A stretch of DNA of 64,000 nucleotides from Rhodobacteraceae bacterium CCMM004 (GCA_004005435.1 RZWH01000003.1:62001-126000); one strand, 5' to 3'; positions 29,127 to 38,374 are shown, counted from the first letter of the stretch. Notes: generated from the sequence alone by a model not told the origin. Program-made: numbers and translations.

Positions 29127-29906
29127 ATGGATCTGGGGATCAAGGGCAAGCGGGGGCTGGTAACGGCCTCGTCCAAGGGGCTGGGCCTGGGCTGTGCACG
29201 GGCGCTGGCCGAGGCGGGGGTCGACCTCGTCATGAACGCCCGGGGCGCCGAGGCGCTGGAGACGGCGGCCCAGGCGATCCGCGACGATTTCGGCGTCGCC
29301 GTGACGGCCGTGGCCTGCGACGTGACCACGCCCGAGGGCCAGGCGCAGGTGCTGGAGGCGGCGGGCGACATCGACATCCTGGTCACCAACGCCGGGGGGC
29401 CGCCCCCGGGCATGTGGTCGGACTGGGACCGCGAGGACTTCATCGCCGCGCTCGACGCCAACATGCTGACCCCCATCGCGCTGATGAAGGCGTGCCTGCC
29501 GGGGATGATGGACCGCGGCTGGGGCCGGGTGGTCAACATCACCTCGCAGTCGGTCAAGTCGCCCATCGCCGTGCTTGGCCTGTCGAACGCCGCGCGCGCG
29601 GGGCTGACGGGCTACGTCGCGGGCACGGCGCGGCAGGTGGCGCCGTCCGGCGTGACCATCAACAACCTCCTGCCCGGTATCCACGACACCGACCGCGCCG
29701 CGGCGCTGGACGGCGGCGTGTCGCGGCAGCAGAACATCTCGGTCGACGAGGCGCGGTCCCAGCGCGAGGCGACGATTCCCGCCCGCCGCTACGGCACCGC
29801 GGCCGAGTTCGGCGCGGCCTGCGCATTTCTCTGCTCCCAGCACGCCGGGTTCATCGTCGGCCAGAACCTCCTCCTCGACGGCGGCGCGGTGAACTTGAGC
29901 CTGTGA
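29127..29906 (+). CDS. Short-chain dehydrogenase/reductase, atypical active site
   Basis: 259 residues with a Rossmann fold. The cofactor loop is TASSKGLGLGCA instead of TGxxxGxG, and the usual catalytic S-Y-x-x-x-K is not present: after NITSQSVKSPIAVLG comes LSNAARAGLTGY, so the Tyr and Lys positions are Asn and Arg. This matches the known SDR subgroup resembling 3-oxoacyl-ACP reductases with a degenerate tetrad. NAGGPPPGMW and NNLLPGIHDTDR are typical of that subgroup. GGGGAGG at 29115-29121 sets ATG 29127. The substrate is unknown. Confidence 0.9.
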   Translation: MDLGIKGKRGLVTASSKGLGLGCARALAEAGVDLVMNARGAEALETAAQAIRDDFGVAVTAVACDVTTPEGQAQVLEAAGDIDILVTNAGGPPPGMWSDWDREDFIAALDANMLTPIALMKACLPGMMDRGWGRVVNITSQSVKSPIAVLGLSNAARAGLTGYVAGTARQVAPSGVTINNLLPGIHDTDRAAALDGGVSRQQNISVDEARSQREATIPARRYGTAAEFGAACAFLCSQHAGFIVGQNLLLDGGAVNLSL

Positions 29907-29985
29907 GGTTGAAGCGCCGGAGGCGCGCTGCTAGATGCGGCCAAGTCCGAGGTAAACGCTCGGAAATGCCTTGGAAGGGTCGGTC

Positions 29986-31074
29986 GTGAGCGCACCTCCC
30001 CCGCGTCTGGACATCGCGGATCTGAGCCGCAGCTATGGCGGCCGCAAGGTCGTGGACGGCGTGTCGCTGAGCATTGCGGCGGGGCAGGTCACCTGCCTCC
30101 TCGGGCCCTCGGGCTGCGGCAAGTCGACGACGCTCAGGATGGTGGCGGGGGTCGAGCCGCAGGACACCGGCAGCATCCGCGTGGACGGCCGGCCGATTGC
30201 CGACGCCACCACCCGCCTGCCGCCCGAGGACCGCTCCATCGGGTTGATGTTTCAGGACTTTGCGCTGTTTCCGCACCTGACCGTGGGCGACAACGTGGCC
30301 TTCGGCCTGCGCGGCGAGAAGAAGGCGGCGCGGCGCGCGCGGGCGCGGGAGTTGCTGGCGCGGGTGCATCTGGAGCGCCATATCGACGCCTATCCCCACG
30401 CGCTCTCCGGCGGCGAGCAACAGCGGGTGGCGCTGGCCCGGGCCATCGCGCCTCGACCGCGGATCATGCTGATGGACGAGCCGTTTTCCGGGCTCGACAA
30501 CCGCCTGCGCGACGGCATCCGCGACGAGACCCTGTCGATCCTCAAGGAGGAGGGCACCGCCGTCCTTCTGGTCACCCACGAGCCCGAAGAGGCGATGCGC
30601 ATGGCCGACGAGATCGCGCTCATGCGCGACGGGCGGATCATCCAGAAGGGCGCGCCCTACAACATCTACAACGCCCCGGCGGACAAGGCGGCGGCCGCGT
30701 TCTTTAGCGACGTGAACGTGATCCGCGGGCGGGTCGAGGGTGCGCTGACCGAGACGGCCTTTGGCCGGTTCCTGGCGCCAGGGGTGCCGGACGGCACCGA
30801 GGTCGAGATCGTCATCCGGCCCCAGCACCTGCGCATCGACTTCGACCGCCATGGCAAGGGGCCGGTGCCGACGCCCGAGGACGGCACCCCGGCGCGGGCC
30901 GTGGTGACGCGGTCCCGCTTCATCGGCAAGGAGAGCCTGGTGGAGTTTCGGCTGGACTACGACGGCTCGGCGATGACCGCGAGCGTGCCGTCGGTGTTTT
31001 TGCCCAAGGCCGGGACGGCGCTGTGGCTGATGATGCGGCGGGGGCGGTGTTTCGTGTTTCCCAAAACGATGTGA
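29986..31074 (+). CDS. ABC transporter ATP-binding protein, iron(III)-type
   Basis: 362 residues, FbpC/PotA-like ATPase that would power a periplasmic-binding-protein importer. Walker [11 protein letters not shown]-loop FQDFALFPHL, signature LSGGEQQRVALARA, Walker B IMLMDEPFSGLD, H-loop VTHEPEEA, and a C-terminal TOBE-like regulatory domain (about residues 245-362). I chose GTG 29986 because GGAAGGG lies 6 bases before it and it yields MSAPPPRLDIADLS. No permease or binding protein is adjacent, so partners must be encoded elsewhere. Close spacing to the SDR gene (79 bases) does not prove an operon. Confidence 0.92.
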   Translation: MSAPPPRLDIADLSRSYGGRKVVDGVSLSIAAGQVTCLLGPSGCGKSTTLRMVAGVEPQDTGSIRVDGRPIADATTRLPPEDRSIGLMFQDFALFPHLTVGDNVAFGLRGEKKAARRARARELLARVHLERHIDAYPHALSGGEQQRVALARAIAPRPRIMLMDEPFSGLDNRLRDGIRDETLSILKEEGTAVLLVTHEPEEAMRMADEIALMRDGRIIQKGAPYNIYNAPADKAAAAFFSDVNVIRGRVEGALTETAFGRFLAPGVPDGTEVEIVIRPQHLRIDFDRHGKGPVPTPEDGTPARAVVTRSRFIGKESLVEFRLDYDGSAMTASVPSVFLPKAGTALWLMMRRGRCFVFPKTM

Positions 31075-31088
31075 GCGGCGCCGGCCGA

Positions 31089-31120
31089 CCGGGGGCCAGC
31101 CCCCGGACCCCCGGGGTATT
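31089..31120. terminator. GC hairpin and Rhodobacterales-type repeat between convergent genes
   Basis: CCGGGGG (31089-31095) pairs with CCCCCGG (31100-31106), followed by CCCCCGGGG and TATTTCGGCCAAGATGAAG. It lies between the convergent ABC ATPase and frcK genes and may terminate both. The CCCCGGGGTATTT motif is one I recall as frequent in intergenic regions of this order; that is memory, not a search result. Confidence 0.5.
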
Positions 31121-31146
31121 TCGGCCAAGATGAAGGGCAGGGCGAG

Positions 31147-31743
31147 TCAGAGGAGGATGTGGGCAGGCAACCGGTGCCGGACGATGGCGCGGGCATTGGG
31201 CAGGTCGTTGGCCTCGGCCCGGGCGTGGGCCGCGGCGGCGTCGTGGCCGTGGGCCAGCCAGCGGGCGACGAGACGCTCCTCCAGCACCGGCTCGGGCACG
31301 TCGAGGAAGACGCTGAGGGACCACAGCGGCGCGAGGTCCCGCCAGCCGGGGGCGTCGTAGAGGAGGTAGTTGCCCTCGACCACCGCCAGGTCGACATCGG
31401 CCGGCAGGACCGCGGCCGAGCCGACCGACAGGTCGCGGGCGCGGTCGAAGAGCGGGTGGATCACTTCGCCGCCGCCGCGAATGTCCTGGAGCAGCCGGGC
31501 AAAGCCGCGCAGATCGAAGGTTTCGGGCGCGCCCTTGCGCGCGCGCAGTCCGCGGGCGTCGAGGAGGGCGTTGTCCAGGTGGAAGCCGTCCATCGGCACC
31601 ACCTGGGCGGGGCGGCCTGCAGCGGTCAGGTCGGCGGCATAGGTCACGGCGAAGGTGGACTTGCCCGCAGCCGGGGGGCCGGCGACGGCGATCAGGTGCC
31701 GCCCCGGCGGCAAGGCCAGGGCGGCGGCGACGGGGTCGCTCAT
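31147..31743 (-). CDS. frcK: FrcK-type sugar/nucleoside kinase
   Basis: 198 residues, P-loop kinase of the uridine kinase/bacterial PanK superfamily: Walker A AGPPAAGKST, PMDGFHLDNALLDARG, KGAPETFDLRGFARLL, VVEGNYLLYD. In Sinorhizobium meliloti the same kind of gene is frcK, last of frcBCAK, thought to phosphorylate the imported hexose. Here it is also last, overlapping frcA by four bases (ATGA), which supports the assignment. The exact substrate is not established by sequence. Confidence 0.85.
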   Translation of the reverse strand: MSDPVAAALALPPGRHLIAVAGPPAAGKSTFAVTYAADLTAAGRPAQVVPMDGFHLDNALLDARGLRARKGAPETFDLRGFARLLQDIRGGGEVIHPLFDRARDLSVGSAAVLPADVDLAVVEGNYLLYDAPGWRDLAPLWSLSVFLDVPEPVLEERLVARWLAHGHDAAAAHARAEANDLPNARAIVRHRLPAHILL

Positions 31744-32513
31744 GCGGCGAGTTCCGCGGGAGGCTCCTTGGCGCCGGTCATGAAGGCGACGGCGTCCGAC
31801 ATGGTGAAGTCGCCCGGCTTGATGACGCAGAGCCTCTTGCCCAAGCGGTGCACGTGGATGCGGTCGGCCAGTTCGAAGACGTGGGGCATGTTGTGGCTGA
31901 TGAGCACGATGGGGATGCCCCGCCCGCGGACGTCCTGGATCAGCTCCAGCACCCGGCGGCTCTCCTTGACCCCCAGCGCGGCGGTGGGTTCGTCGAGGAT
32001 GATGACCTTTGAGCCGAAGGCGGCGGCGCGGGCCACGGCGACCCCCTGGCGCTGCCCACCCGACAGGGTCTCGACCGCCTGGTTGATGTTCTGGATCGTC
32101 GCCAGCCCGAGATCGTTCAGCTTTTCCCGGGCGAACTGCTCCATCCGGGTGCGGTCGAGCATCCTGAGATAGGTGCCGCGCCAGCCCGGTTTGCGCAGCT
32201 CGCGGCCCATGAACATGTTGTCGGCGATCGAAAGGGCGGGCGACATGGCGAGCTGCTGATAGACCGTTTCGATCCCGTGCTCGCGGGCGTGGAGGGGGGA
32301 GGTGAAGTGCACCTTCTTGCCCTCCAGCGTGACCTCGCCGTCGTCGGGGATCACCGCCCCCGACACCGCCTTGATGAGCGTCGACTTGCCCGCGCCGTTG
32401 TCGCCGATGACCGCGAGGATCTCGCCCGGGTAGAGCTCGAAGTCGCAGTGATCCAGGGCGACGACGCGCCCGTAGCGCTTGACCAGGTTCTTGCCTGCGA
32501 GAATGGGTTCCAT
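31740..32513 (-). CDS. frcA: Fructose-type ABC transporter ATP-binding protein
   Basis: 257 residues, a single ABC domain rather than the tandem RbsA type. Walker A GDNGAGKST, VYQQLAMSPALSIADNMFMGRE, signature LSGGQRQGVAVARA, Walker B VIILDEPTAALG, LISHNMPHVFELADR. It powers high-affinity uptake of fructose, and in S. meliloti also ribose and mannose, together with FrcB and FrcC. It shares one base with the frcC stop (TGATG) and overlaps frcK. Confidence 0.92.
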   Translation of the reverse strand: MEPILAGKNLVKRYGRVVALDHCDFELYPGEILAVIGDNGAGKSTLIKAVSGAVIPDDGEVTLEGKKVHFTSPLHAREHGIETVYQQLAMSPALSIADNMFMGRELRKPGWRGTYLRMLDRTRMEQFAREKLNDLGLATIQNINQAVETLSGGQRQGVAVARAAAFGSKVIILDEPTAALGVKESRRVLELIQDVRGRGIPIVLISHNMPHVFELADRIHVHRLGKRLCVIKPGDFTMSDAVAFMTGAKEPPAELAA

Positions 32514-33577
32514 CAGACCGACACCTTTCTGATCCACTGGTCCACGGCGACGGCGCCGATGATGAGAAGGCCGATGAGCAGGTAGGTCCACTGCGCGTCC
32601 GCCCCGAGGAGCCTGAGCCCCAGCGTGAACACCCCGACGATCAGCGCCCCGAAGAGCGAGCCCAGGATCGACCCCCGCCCGCCGAACAGGGAGATCCCCC
32701 CGATCACCACGGCGGTAATGGACTCGATGTTGGCCAGCTGCCCCGATGTCGGCGACACCGCGCCGATGCGCCCGATCAGGGCCCACCCGGCAAAGGCGCA
32801 GATCAGACCCGACAGCATGTAGACCGAGATCAGCACGCGGTCGGTCTGCACCCCCGACAGTTCGGCCGCCTCCTTGTCGTCGCCCACAGCGTAGACGTGT
32901 CGGCCCCAGGCGGTTCGACTGAGCGCATAGGCCAGGACCAGCATCAGCACGATCATGAACACCACGCCCACGGTGAGCCGGGCGCCGGCGATGTCGAAGG
33001 TGGTGCCGAAGACCTGGAGCAGGGGCGCCTCGGCCTCGATGTCCTGGCTGCGAATGGTCTCGTTGGCGGAGTAGAGGAAGTTCGCGGCCAGCACGATCTG
33101 CCACATGCCCAGTGTGACGATGAACGGCGGCAGCTTGACCTTGGCCACCAGCCAGCCGTTGACGAAGCCGATGAAGGTGCCGACGGCCAGGCCGCACATC
33201 ACCGCGATCGACGGCGGCAGACCGTAGCGGAAGGTGAACTGCCCCATCACCACGGACGACAGGACCATGATCGCCCCGACGCTGAGGTCGATTCCTGCGG
33301 TCAGGATGACGAGGCTCTGCGCCGCGGCGACGATGCCGACGATCTGCACCTGTTGCAGGATCAGCGTCAGCGCGAAGGGCGAAAAGAACCGCGACCCGAT
33401 CAGCAGGCCGAAGACCACGATCGACAGGATCAGCACCACCAGCGGCACCAGGCTGGGCGTTACGTGCAGGGCGTGCTGGACCTTGTGGATAAAGCCGCGG
33501 CGGTCGTCCGTGAACTCGGCGACGCGCACGCTGCGGTCGGCCGCGCTCTCATAGTCGTCCTTCGACGTGTCGCTCAT
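32513..33577 (-). CDS. frcC: Fructose-type ABC transporter permease
   Basis: 354 residues, about ten transmembrane helices of the ribose/xylose permease family, with a soluble 40-residue N-terminal tail. Family core: SLVILTAGIDLSVGAIMVLSS, VGDDKEAAELSGV (coupling loop to the ATPase), and ITAVVIGGISLFGGRGS. Forms the membrane channel of the FrcBCA system. It is separated from frcB by 125 bases that hold a strong hairpin. Confidence 0.93.
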   Translation of the reverse strand: MSDTSKDDYESAADRSVRVAEFTDDRRGFIHKVQHALHVTPSLVPLVVLILSIVVFGLLIGSRFFSPFALTLILQQVQIVGIVAAAQSLVILTAGIDLSVGAIMVLSSVVMGQFTFRYGLPPSIAVMCGLAVGTFIGFVNGWLVAKVKLPPFIVTLGMWQIVLAANFLYSANETIRSQDIEAEAPLLQVFGTTFDIAGARLTVGVVFMIVLMLVLAYALSRTAWGRHVYAVGDDKEAAELSGVQTDRVLISVYMLSGLICAFAGWALIGRIGAVSPTSGQLANIESITAVVIGGISLFGGRGSILGSLFGALIVGVFTLGLRLLGADAQWTYLLIGLLIIGAVAVDQWIRKVSV

Positions 33578-33667
33578 GGCTGTCCTCCCTTCGGCGCTCT
33601 CCGACTCAGCCTAGCGCCGGGGGGCGGCTCTGTCGCAGGGTATTTCTCGCGCTCCGCTGATGGGAGT

Positions 33668-33693
33668 GGCCGGGCGGATCGCGCCGCCCGGCC
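33668..33693 (-). other. Intercistronic stem-loop between frcB and frcC
   Basis: GGCCGGGCGG (33668-33677) and CCGCCCGGCC (33684-33693) form a perfect 10-bp stem with a 6-base loop, 10 bases after the frcB stop. No T-run follows on the minus strand. Such structures after binding-protein genes stabilise the upstream message and lower downstream expression (established for malE), which would give more FrcB than FrcC/A. Confidence 0.7.
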
Positions 33694-33702
33694 GGCAGGG
33701 GC

Positions 33703-34722
33703 TCAGCCCCAGCAGAGATCGGTGCCTTCCTCGACCGAGATCGACTCGACCCCGTCCACGGGCGCGTCGGTGACGAGCGCCACGCCGGTGTCGAAGAACT
33801 CCTTGCCCTCGGTCGCCTCGGGCACACTGCCGTCCTTGGCGAACTGGGCGATGGCCTCGATCCCCAGGGCGGCCATGCGCAGCGGGTACTGCTGCGAGGT
33901 GGCGCCGATCACGCCGTCGGCCACGTTCTGGACGCCGGGGCAGCCGCCGTCGACCGACACGATCAGCACGTCGCCTTCACGGCCGATGGCCTTGAGCGCC
34001 TCGTAGGCGCCGGCGGCGGCGGGTTCGTTGATGGTGTGCACCACGTTGATGTCGGGGTCCTGGGCCAGCAGGTTCTCCATCGCGCGGCGGCCGCCTTCCT
34101 CGTTGCCGTCGGTCACGTCCGAGCCGACGATGCGCGGATCGTCCTCGTCGCCGATGACGTTGGGGTCGTTCAGGTCGATGCCGAACCCGTCGAGGAAGCC
34201 CTGGTTGCGCAGCACGTCCACCGTCGGCTGGCTGACGTTGAGGTCCAGAGTGGCGATCTTGGCGCTTTCGGCGTCGTCGCCCAGCGTGGCGCGCGCCCAC
34301 TGCCCGATCAGCAGACCCGCCTGATAGTTGTCGGTGGCGAATGTCATGTCGGCGGCGTCGATGGGATCGAGCGGCGTGTCGAGCGCGATCACCAGAATCC
34401 CCGCATCGCGGGCCTGGCTGACGGCCGAGACGATGGACGAGGTGTCCGAGGCGGTGATCAGGATCCCGCTGGCGCCGTCGAGGATGCAGGTCTCGATCGC
34501 CTGCACCTGGGTCTCGTGGTCGCCGTCGACGCGGCCCGCGAAGGTCTTGAGCTCGATGCCCAGTTCCTCGGCCTTCGCCGTCGCGCCCTCTTTCATCTTG
34601 ACGAAGAAGGGGTTGGTGTCGGTCTTGGTGATCAGACAGGCGCTCGTCGAATGGCTTGCCGCTTGGGCCGCGCCGGTGAGCGCCAGGATCGAAACGGCCG
34701 TGCCGGTCAGTAGAGCTTTCAT
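33703..34722 (-). CDS. frcB: Fructose-type ABC transporter periplasmic binding protein
   Basis: 339 residues with a signal peptide ([20 protein letters not shown]). Type I periplasmic binding fold of the ribose/fructose group: [95 protein letters not shown]. It captures sugar for FrcC/FrcA. GGGAGGA lies 6 bases before ATG 34722. A sigma-70 type promoter and likely operator lie upstream, shared with divergent frcR. Confidence 0.93.
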   Translation of the reverse strand: MKALLTGTAVSILALTGAAQAASHSTSACLITKTDTNPFFVKMKEGATAKAEELGIELKTFAGRVDGDHETQVQAIETCILDGASGILITASDTSSIVSAVSQARDAGILVIALDTPLDPIDAADMTFATDNYQAGLLIGQWARATLGDDAESAKIATLDLNVSQPTVDVLRNQGFLDGFGIDLNDPNVIGDEDDPRIVGSDVTDGNEEGGRRAMENLLAQDPDINVVHTINEPAAAGAYEALKAIGREGDVLIVSVDGGCPGVQNVADGVIGATSQQYPLRMAALGIEAIAQFAKDGSVPEATEGKEFFDTGVALVTDAPVDGVESISVEEGTDLCWG

Positions 34723-34822
34723 GAAGTGTCCTCCCTTGGTCGGCGGCGGGCACCCGTTGCGGGCACCCGGAACGCCGGCGTTTGCGCCCGGAGCTTCGCA
34801 CAAGTCTCCGTGACATCATGGA

Positions 34823-34870
34823 GTTCTAGCGCTACGGTTGTGTGGCGTCAATAAATCATTGTAGTTGATT
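34823..34870 (-). promoter_or_regulatory. frcB promoter and likely FrcR operator
   Basis: On the minus strand TTGACG (34846-34851) and TAGAAC (34823-34828) are separated by exactly 17 bases, a good sigma-70 promoter about 100 bases before frcB. Directly upstream lies an AT-rich inverted repeat, AATCA (34854-34858) N7 TGATT (34866-34870), standing out from GC-rich surroundings. It lies between frcB and divergent frcR and is the natural candidate for the ROK regulator's site. Confidence 0.6.
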
Positions 34871-34926
34871 AATGTTGGGGCGCAGAGTCGGCCCGCCGAG
34901 GGCCGCAGCGACAAGCGGGAGAGGGC

Positions 34927-36093
34927 GTGGGACCGAGCTATCGAACCGGGGTAAACCAGGCGGGGGTTCGCAACCATAACGAACGGCTGGTGCTGACCTT
35001 GATCCACCGCGGCGGCGCGATGCCCGCGGTCGACATCGCGCGGCGCGCCGGTCTGTCGTCGCAAACGGTGAGCGTCATTCTCCGCGGGCTGGAAGACGAC
35101 GGAATCCTGCGCCGCGAGGCGCCTCTGCGCGGCCAGGTGGGTAAGCCGCGGGTGCCCGTGGCGCTGCGTCCCGACGGGGTCCTGTCCCTGGGGCTCAAGA
35201 TCGGGCGCCGTTCGGCCGAACTGGTGCTCATGGACATCGCCGGCGAGGTGAGGGGGCGGCGGCATCTGAGCTACGACCGGCCGATGCCCGAACCGATCCT
35301 GGGGTTTCTGGACCAGGAGGCCGAGACGCTGGCGGCCTCGTTGCCCCAGACCGCACGGGAGCGGCTGACCGGGATCGGGATCGCCATGCCCTTCGAGTTG
35401 TGGAGCTGGCCCGAGGCGCTAGGCGCCACCACAGCCGAGATGGAGGTTTGGCGGGCGTTCGACCTGGCCGCCGCCATCGCAGAGTTCACCTCGCTGCCCG
35501 TGCTGATCGAGAACGACGGGACCGCGGCGGCACGGGCAGAGCACGTGTTCGGGGTCGACGCGGACCTCGTGGACTTTGCCGCGTTCTTCGTCGGCACCTT
35601 CGTCGGCGGCGGGCTGGTGCTGAACGGCCGGGTCTATGCCGGGCCCGATGGCAACGCCGGCGCGCTGGGTTCGCTGCCGGTGCCGGGGGGACAGCTCATC
35701 GACACCGCGTCGCTCTATCTCTTGGAGCGGGCGTTGCGCGAGGACGGCCGCGCGCCGGGCATGTTGTGGGATCCGTCCCAGGATTGGGGGATGATCGAGG
35801 ACCGGCTGGTCCCGTGGATCGAGACCGCCGCGCAGGGCCTCGCCGCGGGCATCGTCTCGGTCGCGGCGGTGCTCGACTGCCGCCGGGTGGTCATCGACGG
35901 GTCCGTGCCTCAGACGGTTCGCGCGCGTCTGGTCGCCGCCGTGCGCGCGCGGTTGGCAGAGGGCGACCTGCGCGGCATCACCCCGCCCATCGTGGCCGAG
36001 GGGAGCATCGGCCCCAGCGCCCAGGCCATCGGCGCCGCGGCGCTGCCGATCTTCGACCGCTACCTTTTGGAGGGGCCCACGGCCCACGGCTGA
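34927..36093 (+). CDS. frcR: ROK-family transcriptional regulator of frc genes
   Basis: 388 residues. N-terminal winged helix-turn-helix (RLVLTLIHRGGAMPAVDIARRAGLSSQTVSVILRGL, about residues 20-55, quoted in parts as a motif region) followed by a ROK sugar-kinase-like domain (LIENDGTAAARAEH, FVGTFVGGGLVLNG). The zinc-binding Cys cluster of ROK kinases is absent where expected (GPDGNAGALGSLP), so it is probably a sugar sensor and not an enzyme. GTG 34927 follows GGGAGAGGG. Divergent to frcBCAK with a 204-base shared control region, so it most likely represses the transporter in the absence of sugar. Confidence 0.85.
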   Translation: MGPSYRTGVNQAGVRNHNERLVLTLIHRGGAMPAVDIARRAGLSSQTVSVILRGLEDDGILRREAPLRGQVGKPRVPVALRPDGVLSLGLKIGRRSAELVLMDIAGEVRGRRHLSYDRPMPEPILGFLDQEAETLAASLPQTARERLTGIGIAMPFELWSWPEALGATTAEMEVWRAFDLAAAIAEFTSLPVLIENDGTAAARAEHVFGVDADLVDFAAFFVGTFVGGGLVLNGRVYAGPDGNAGALGSLPVPGGQLIDTASLYLLERALREDGRAPGMLWDPSQDWGMIEDRLVPWIETAAQGLAAGIVSVAAVLDCRRVVIDGSVPQTVRARLVAAVRARLAEGDLRGITPPIVAEGSIGPSAQAIGAAALPIFDRYLLEGPTAHG

Positions 36094-36110
36094 GCCGTGG
36101 GCGGCGGCCG

Positions 36111-36659
36111 TCACGCGCTGATCGCCGTGGCGCCCAGGGGCCTGAGATCGACCGATAGGATGCGAAACCGCCGCGGTGCCGGGGCCGCCTCGGCCGTCGC
36201 CAACGCCCCCAGCGCCTTGATCCCCCCGCCCGGGCCGGCCACCGGCAACAGCACCATCGCCGCCGCCACCGACGCCGGGCCGATGCTATCGGCCAGATCC
36301 AATCGGCAAAGGGCAGGGCGCGCGAACACCTCGTCCACGGCCGCCTCCAGCCGCGCCCGCGCCGTGGGGACGAAGATCGCCGAGAGCGGCATCCCCCGCA
36401 CGTCCATCCCCAATAGGTCGTTGACCCCGTCGCAGGTCAACCGAAGGCGGGCGTGGCCCATCCGTGGCGGATCGACCAGAAACACCCGGTCCAGCCCGTC
36501 GTCGTCCAGCACGGCCGGCCCCAGATCGGCCCGTCGCGGCACCAGGCGCCCCCGGCGGCGCGCCTCCCACCGGCGCACCAGCCGGTCCAGCGGTTGGGTG
36601 TCGGGCCGCCCCTGGCGGCCGAAGGGCAGAACCGTCGCCCCCGTTCGTTCGTGTGTCAT
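36111..36659 (-). CDS. PAS-domain protein (PAS_5 type)
   Basis: 182 residues. QPLDRLVRRWEARRRG, DDGLDRVFLVDPPRMGHARLRLTCDGVNDLLGMD (split: the segment from VFLVD to LLGMD) and MPLSAIFVPTARARL match the small Rhodobacterales/Rhodospirillales proteins built of one PAS-like fold, which lack an output domain. It probably senses or binds a small ligand or a protein partner. ATG 36659 gives MTHERTGATVLPFG. Divergent from yicC, sharing a 164-base intergenic space. Confidence 0.8.
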   Translation of the reverse strand: MTHERTGATVLPFGRQGRPDTQPLDRLVRRWEARRRGRLVPRRADLGPAVLDDDGLDRVFLVDPPRMGHARLRLTCDGVNDLLGMDVRGMPLSAIFVPTARARLEAAVDEVFARPALCRLDLADSIGPASVAAAMVLLPVAGPGGGIKALGALATAEAAPAPRRFRILSVDLRPLGATAISA

Positions 36660-36802
36660 GGCGTTTGCCGTCCCCTCATCCGAAACGGTGCGCCGCGCCC
36701 CATGCGGCGGCGCGATTGTCCCTGTCGCGCCGCTCTGGTATCGCTCGGCGAACCATGCCCCCGGCGCCGATCCTAGCAAATCGGCAGCGGCGGCACCGCA
36801 GG

Positions 36803-36819
36803 AACCTTTTGGAAAGGTT
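36803..36819 (+). promoter_or_regulatory. Hairpin sequestering the yicC ribosome binding site
   Basis: AACCTTT (36803-36809) and AAAGGTT (36813-36819) form a perfect 7-bp stem over a TGG loop. The right arm contains the Shine-Dalgarno bases AAAGG, and ATG of yicC is at 36824. In RNA the UUU-containing arm would pair with the ribosome binding site, the layout of a fourU-like RNA thermometer or a translational switch. As DNA it could instead be a small operator. Confidence 0.5.
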
Positions 36820-36823
36820 AACG

Positions 36824-37735
36824 ATGCCCCCGAGCGGCCCCAAGTCGATGACCGGCTATGCCACCCTGACCGGCGCCGCGGAGGGGTGGAGCTGGGTCTG
36901 GGAGGTGCGGTCGGTGAACAGCCGGGGGCTGGATCTGCGGCTGCGGGTGCCCGACGCGGTCGACGGTCTCGATCCGCCGCTGCGCAAGGCGGTGCAGGCG
37001 GTGGCGGCGCGCGGCGCCGTCACCCTGTCGCTGAAACTCACGCGCGACGAGGCGGCGGCGGGGCCTGCGCTCGACCCCGCCGCGCTCTCCGGCGCGCTCG
37101 ACGCGGTGCGGCAGATCGAGGCCGCGGCGGCGGCGAACGGGATGCCCCTGGCGCCGGTGCGCGCCACCGACGTCCTGTCGATCCGCGGCGTCATGGACCC
37201 GGGCGGCACGCGGGCGCGGGCCGACGTCACCGCCCTGCGCGGCGCGCTGCTGGCGGACGTGACCGACCGACTGCTCCCAGCCTTCGACGCGATGCGCGCA
37301 GAGGAGGGACGTGCCATGGCCGCTGTGCTGGGCGCTCAGTTGGACGAGATCGCCCGCCTGACCGCCGCCGCCGCCGCCGCCGCCGAGGCGCGGGCGGCGA
37401 AGAGCGGCGACGCCCTGCGCGCGGCCGTTGCGCGGGTGACCCAGGCGACGGACGCGGTGGAGCCCGAGCGGCTGGCCCAGGAACTGGCGCTGATCGCGGT
37501 GAAGTCCGACGTGACCGAAGAGATCGACCGCTTGACCGCCCATGTGGACGCGGCCCGCGGCCACCTCGCCGCAGGCGGTCCCTTGGGTCGCAAGCTCGAC
37601 TTCCTCACGCAGGAGTTCAACCGCGAGGCCAACACCTTGTGCGCCAAAGCTCAGTCCGCCGATCTGACCCGGATCGGCCTCGACCTCAAAACGGTGATCG
37701 ACCAGATGCGCGAACAGGTGCAGAACCTTGAGTGA
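36824..37735 (+). CDS. yicC: YicC-family endoribonuclease
   Basis: 303 residues with the YicC N-terminal domain ([26 protein letters not shown]) and the conserved C-terminal domain ([53 protein letters not shown]). YicC proteins are stress-linked endoribonucleases; E. coli YicC is implicated in sRNA turnover. ATG 36824 is 4-6 bases after the AAAGG site that is buried in a hairpin. Directly followed by gmk, a common pairing. Confidence 0.94.
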   Translation: MPPSGPKSMTGYATLTGAAEGWSWVWEVRSVNSRGLDLRLRVPDAVDGLDPPLRKAVQAVAARGAVTLSLKLTRDEAAAGPALDPAALSGALDAVRQIEAAAAANGMPLAPVRATDVLSIRGVMDPGGTRARADVTALRGALLADVTDRLLPAFDAMRAEEGRAMAAVLGAQLDEIARLTAAAAAAAEARAAKSGDALRAAVARVTQATDAVEPERLAQELALIAVKSDVTEEIDRLTAHVDAARGHLAAGGPLGRKLDFLTQEFNREANTLCAKAQSADLTRIGLDLKTVIDQMREQVQNLE

Positions 37736-37739
37736 CGCG

Positions 37740-38374
37740 ATGACCCGGCGCGGCCTTCTCATCATCCTGTCCTCGCCGTCGGGGGCGGGCAAGTCGACGC
37801 TGGCGCGGCACCTGCGCGCCTGGGATCCCACCATCCGCTTCAGCGTCTCGGCCACCACCCGGCCCCCGCGCCCCGGCGAGACGGACGGCCGCGACTATCA
37901 CTTCGTCACCGAGGTGGAGTTCAAGCGCATGGTCCGCGACGGCGAGATGCTGGAGCACGCCCACGTCTTCGGCAACTTCTACGGGTCGCCCCGGGGCCCG
38001 GTGCAGGATGCCATCGACGCGGGCTGCGACGTGCTGTTCGACATCGACTGGCAGGGGGCGCAGCAGATCGCCAACTCGGCCCTCAGCCCCCATGTCCTGT
38101 CGGTGTTCGTCCTGCCGCCCTCCATCGGCGAGCTGCGCCGCAGGCTGGTCAGCCGCGGACAGGACGCGGCAGAGGTCATCGCCAAGCGGATGCAGCGGTC
38201 GTGGGACGAGATCAGCCACTGGGGCGGCTACGACTATGTCCTGGTGAACGACGACCTCGACGCCACCGCCGCCCGGCTGGAGACGATCGTTACCGCCGAG
38301 CGCCTGCGCCGCAGCCAGCAACCGGGCCTTCTGGCCCATGTCCGCACCCTTCAGGAAGAGTTCGAGGAGACCGC

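Noticed and set aside
29986-31074. Complete iron(III) ABC transporter operon
   Set aside because: Only the ATPase is present; no permease or binding protein lies adjacent on either side.
31740-33577. Prophage or mobile origin of the frc cluster
   Set aside because: Base composition and codon use match neighbours, and there is no integrase, tRNA or repeat border.
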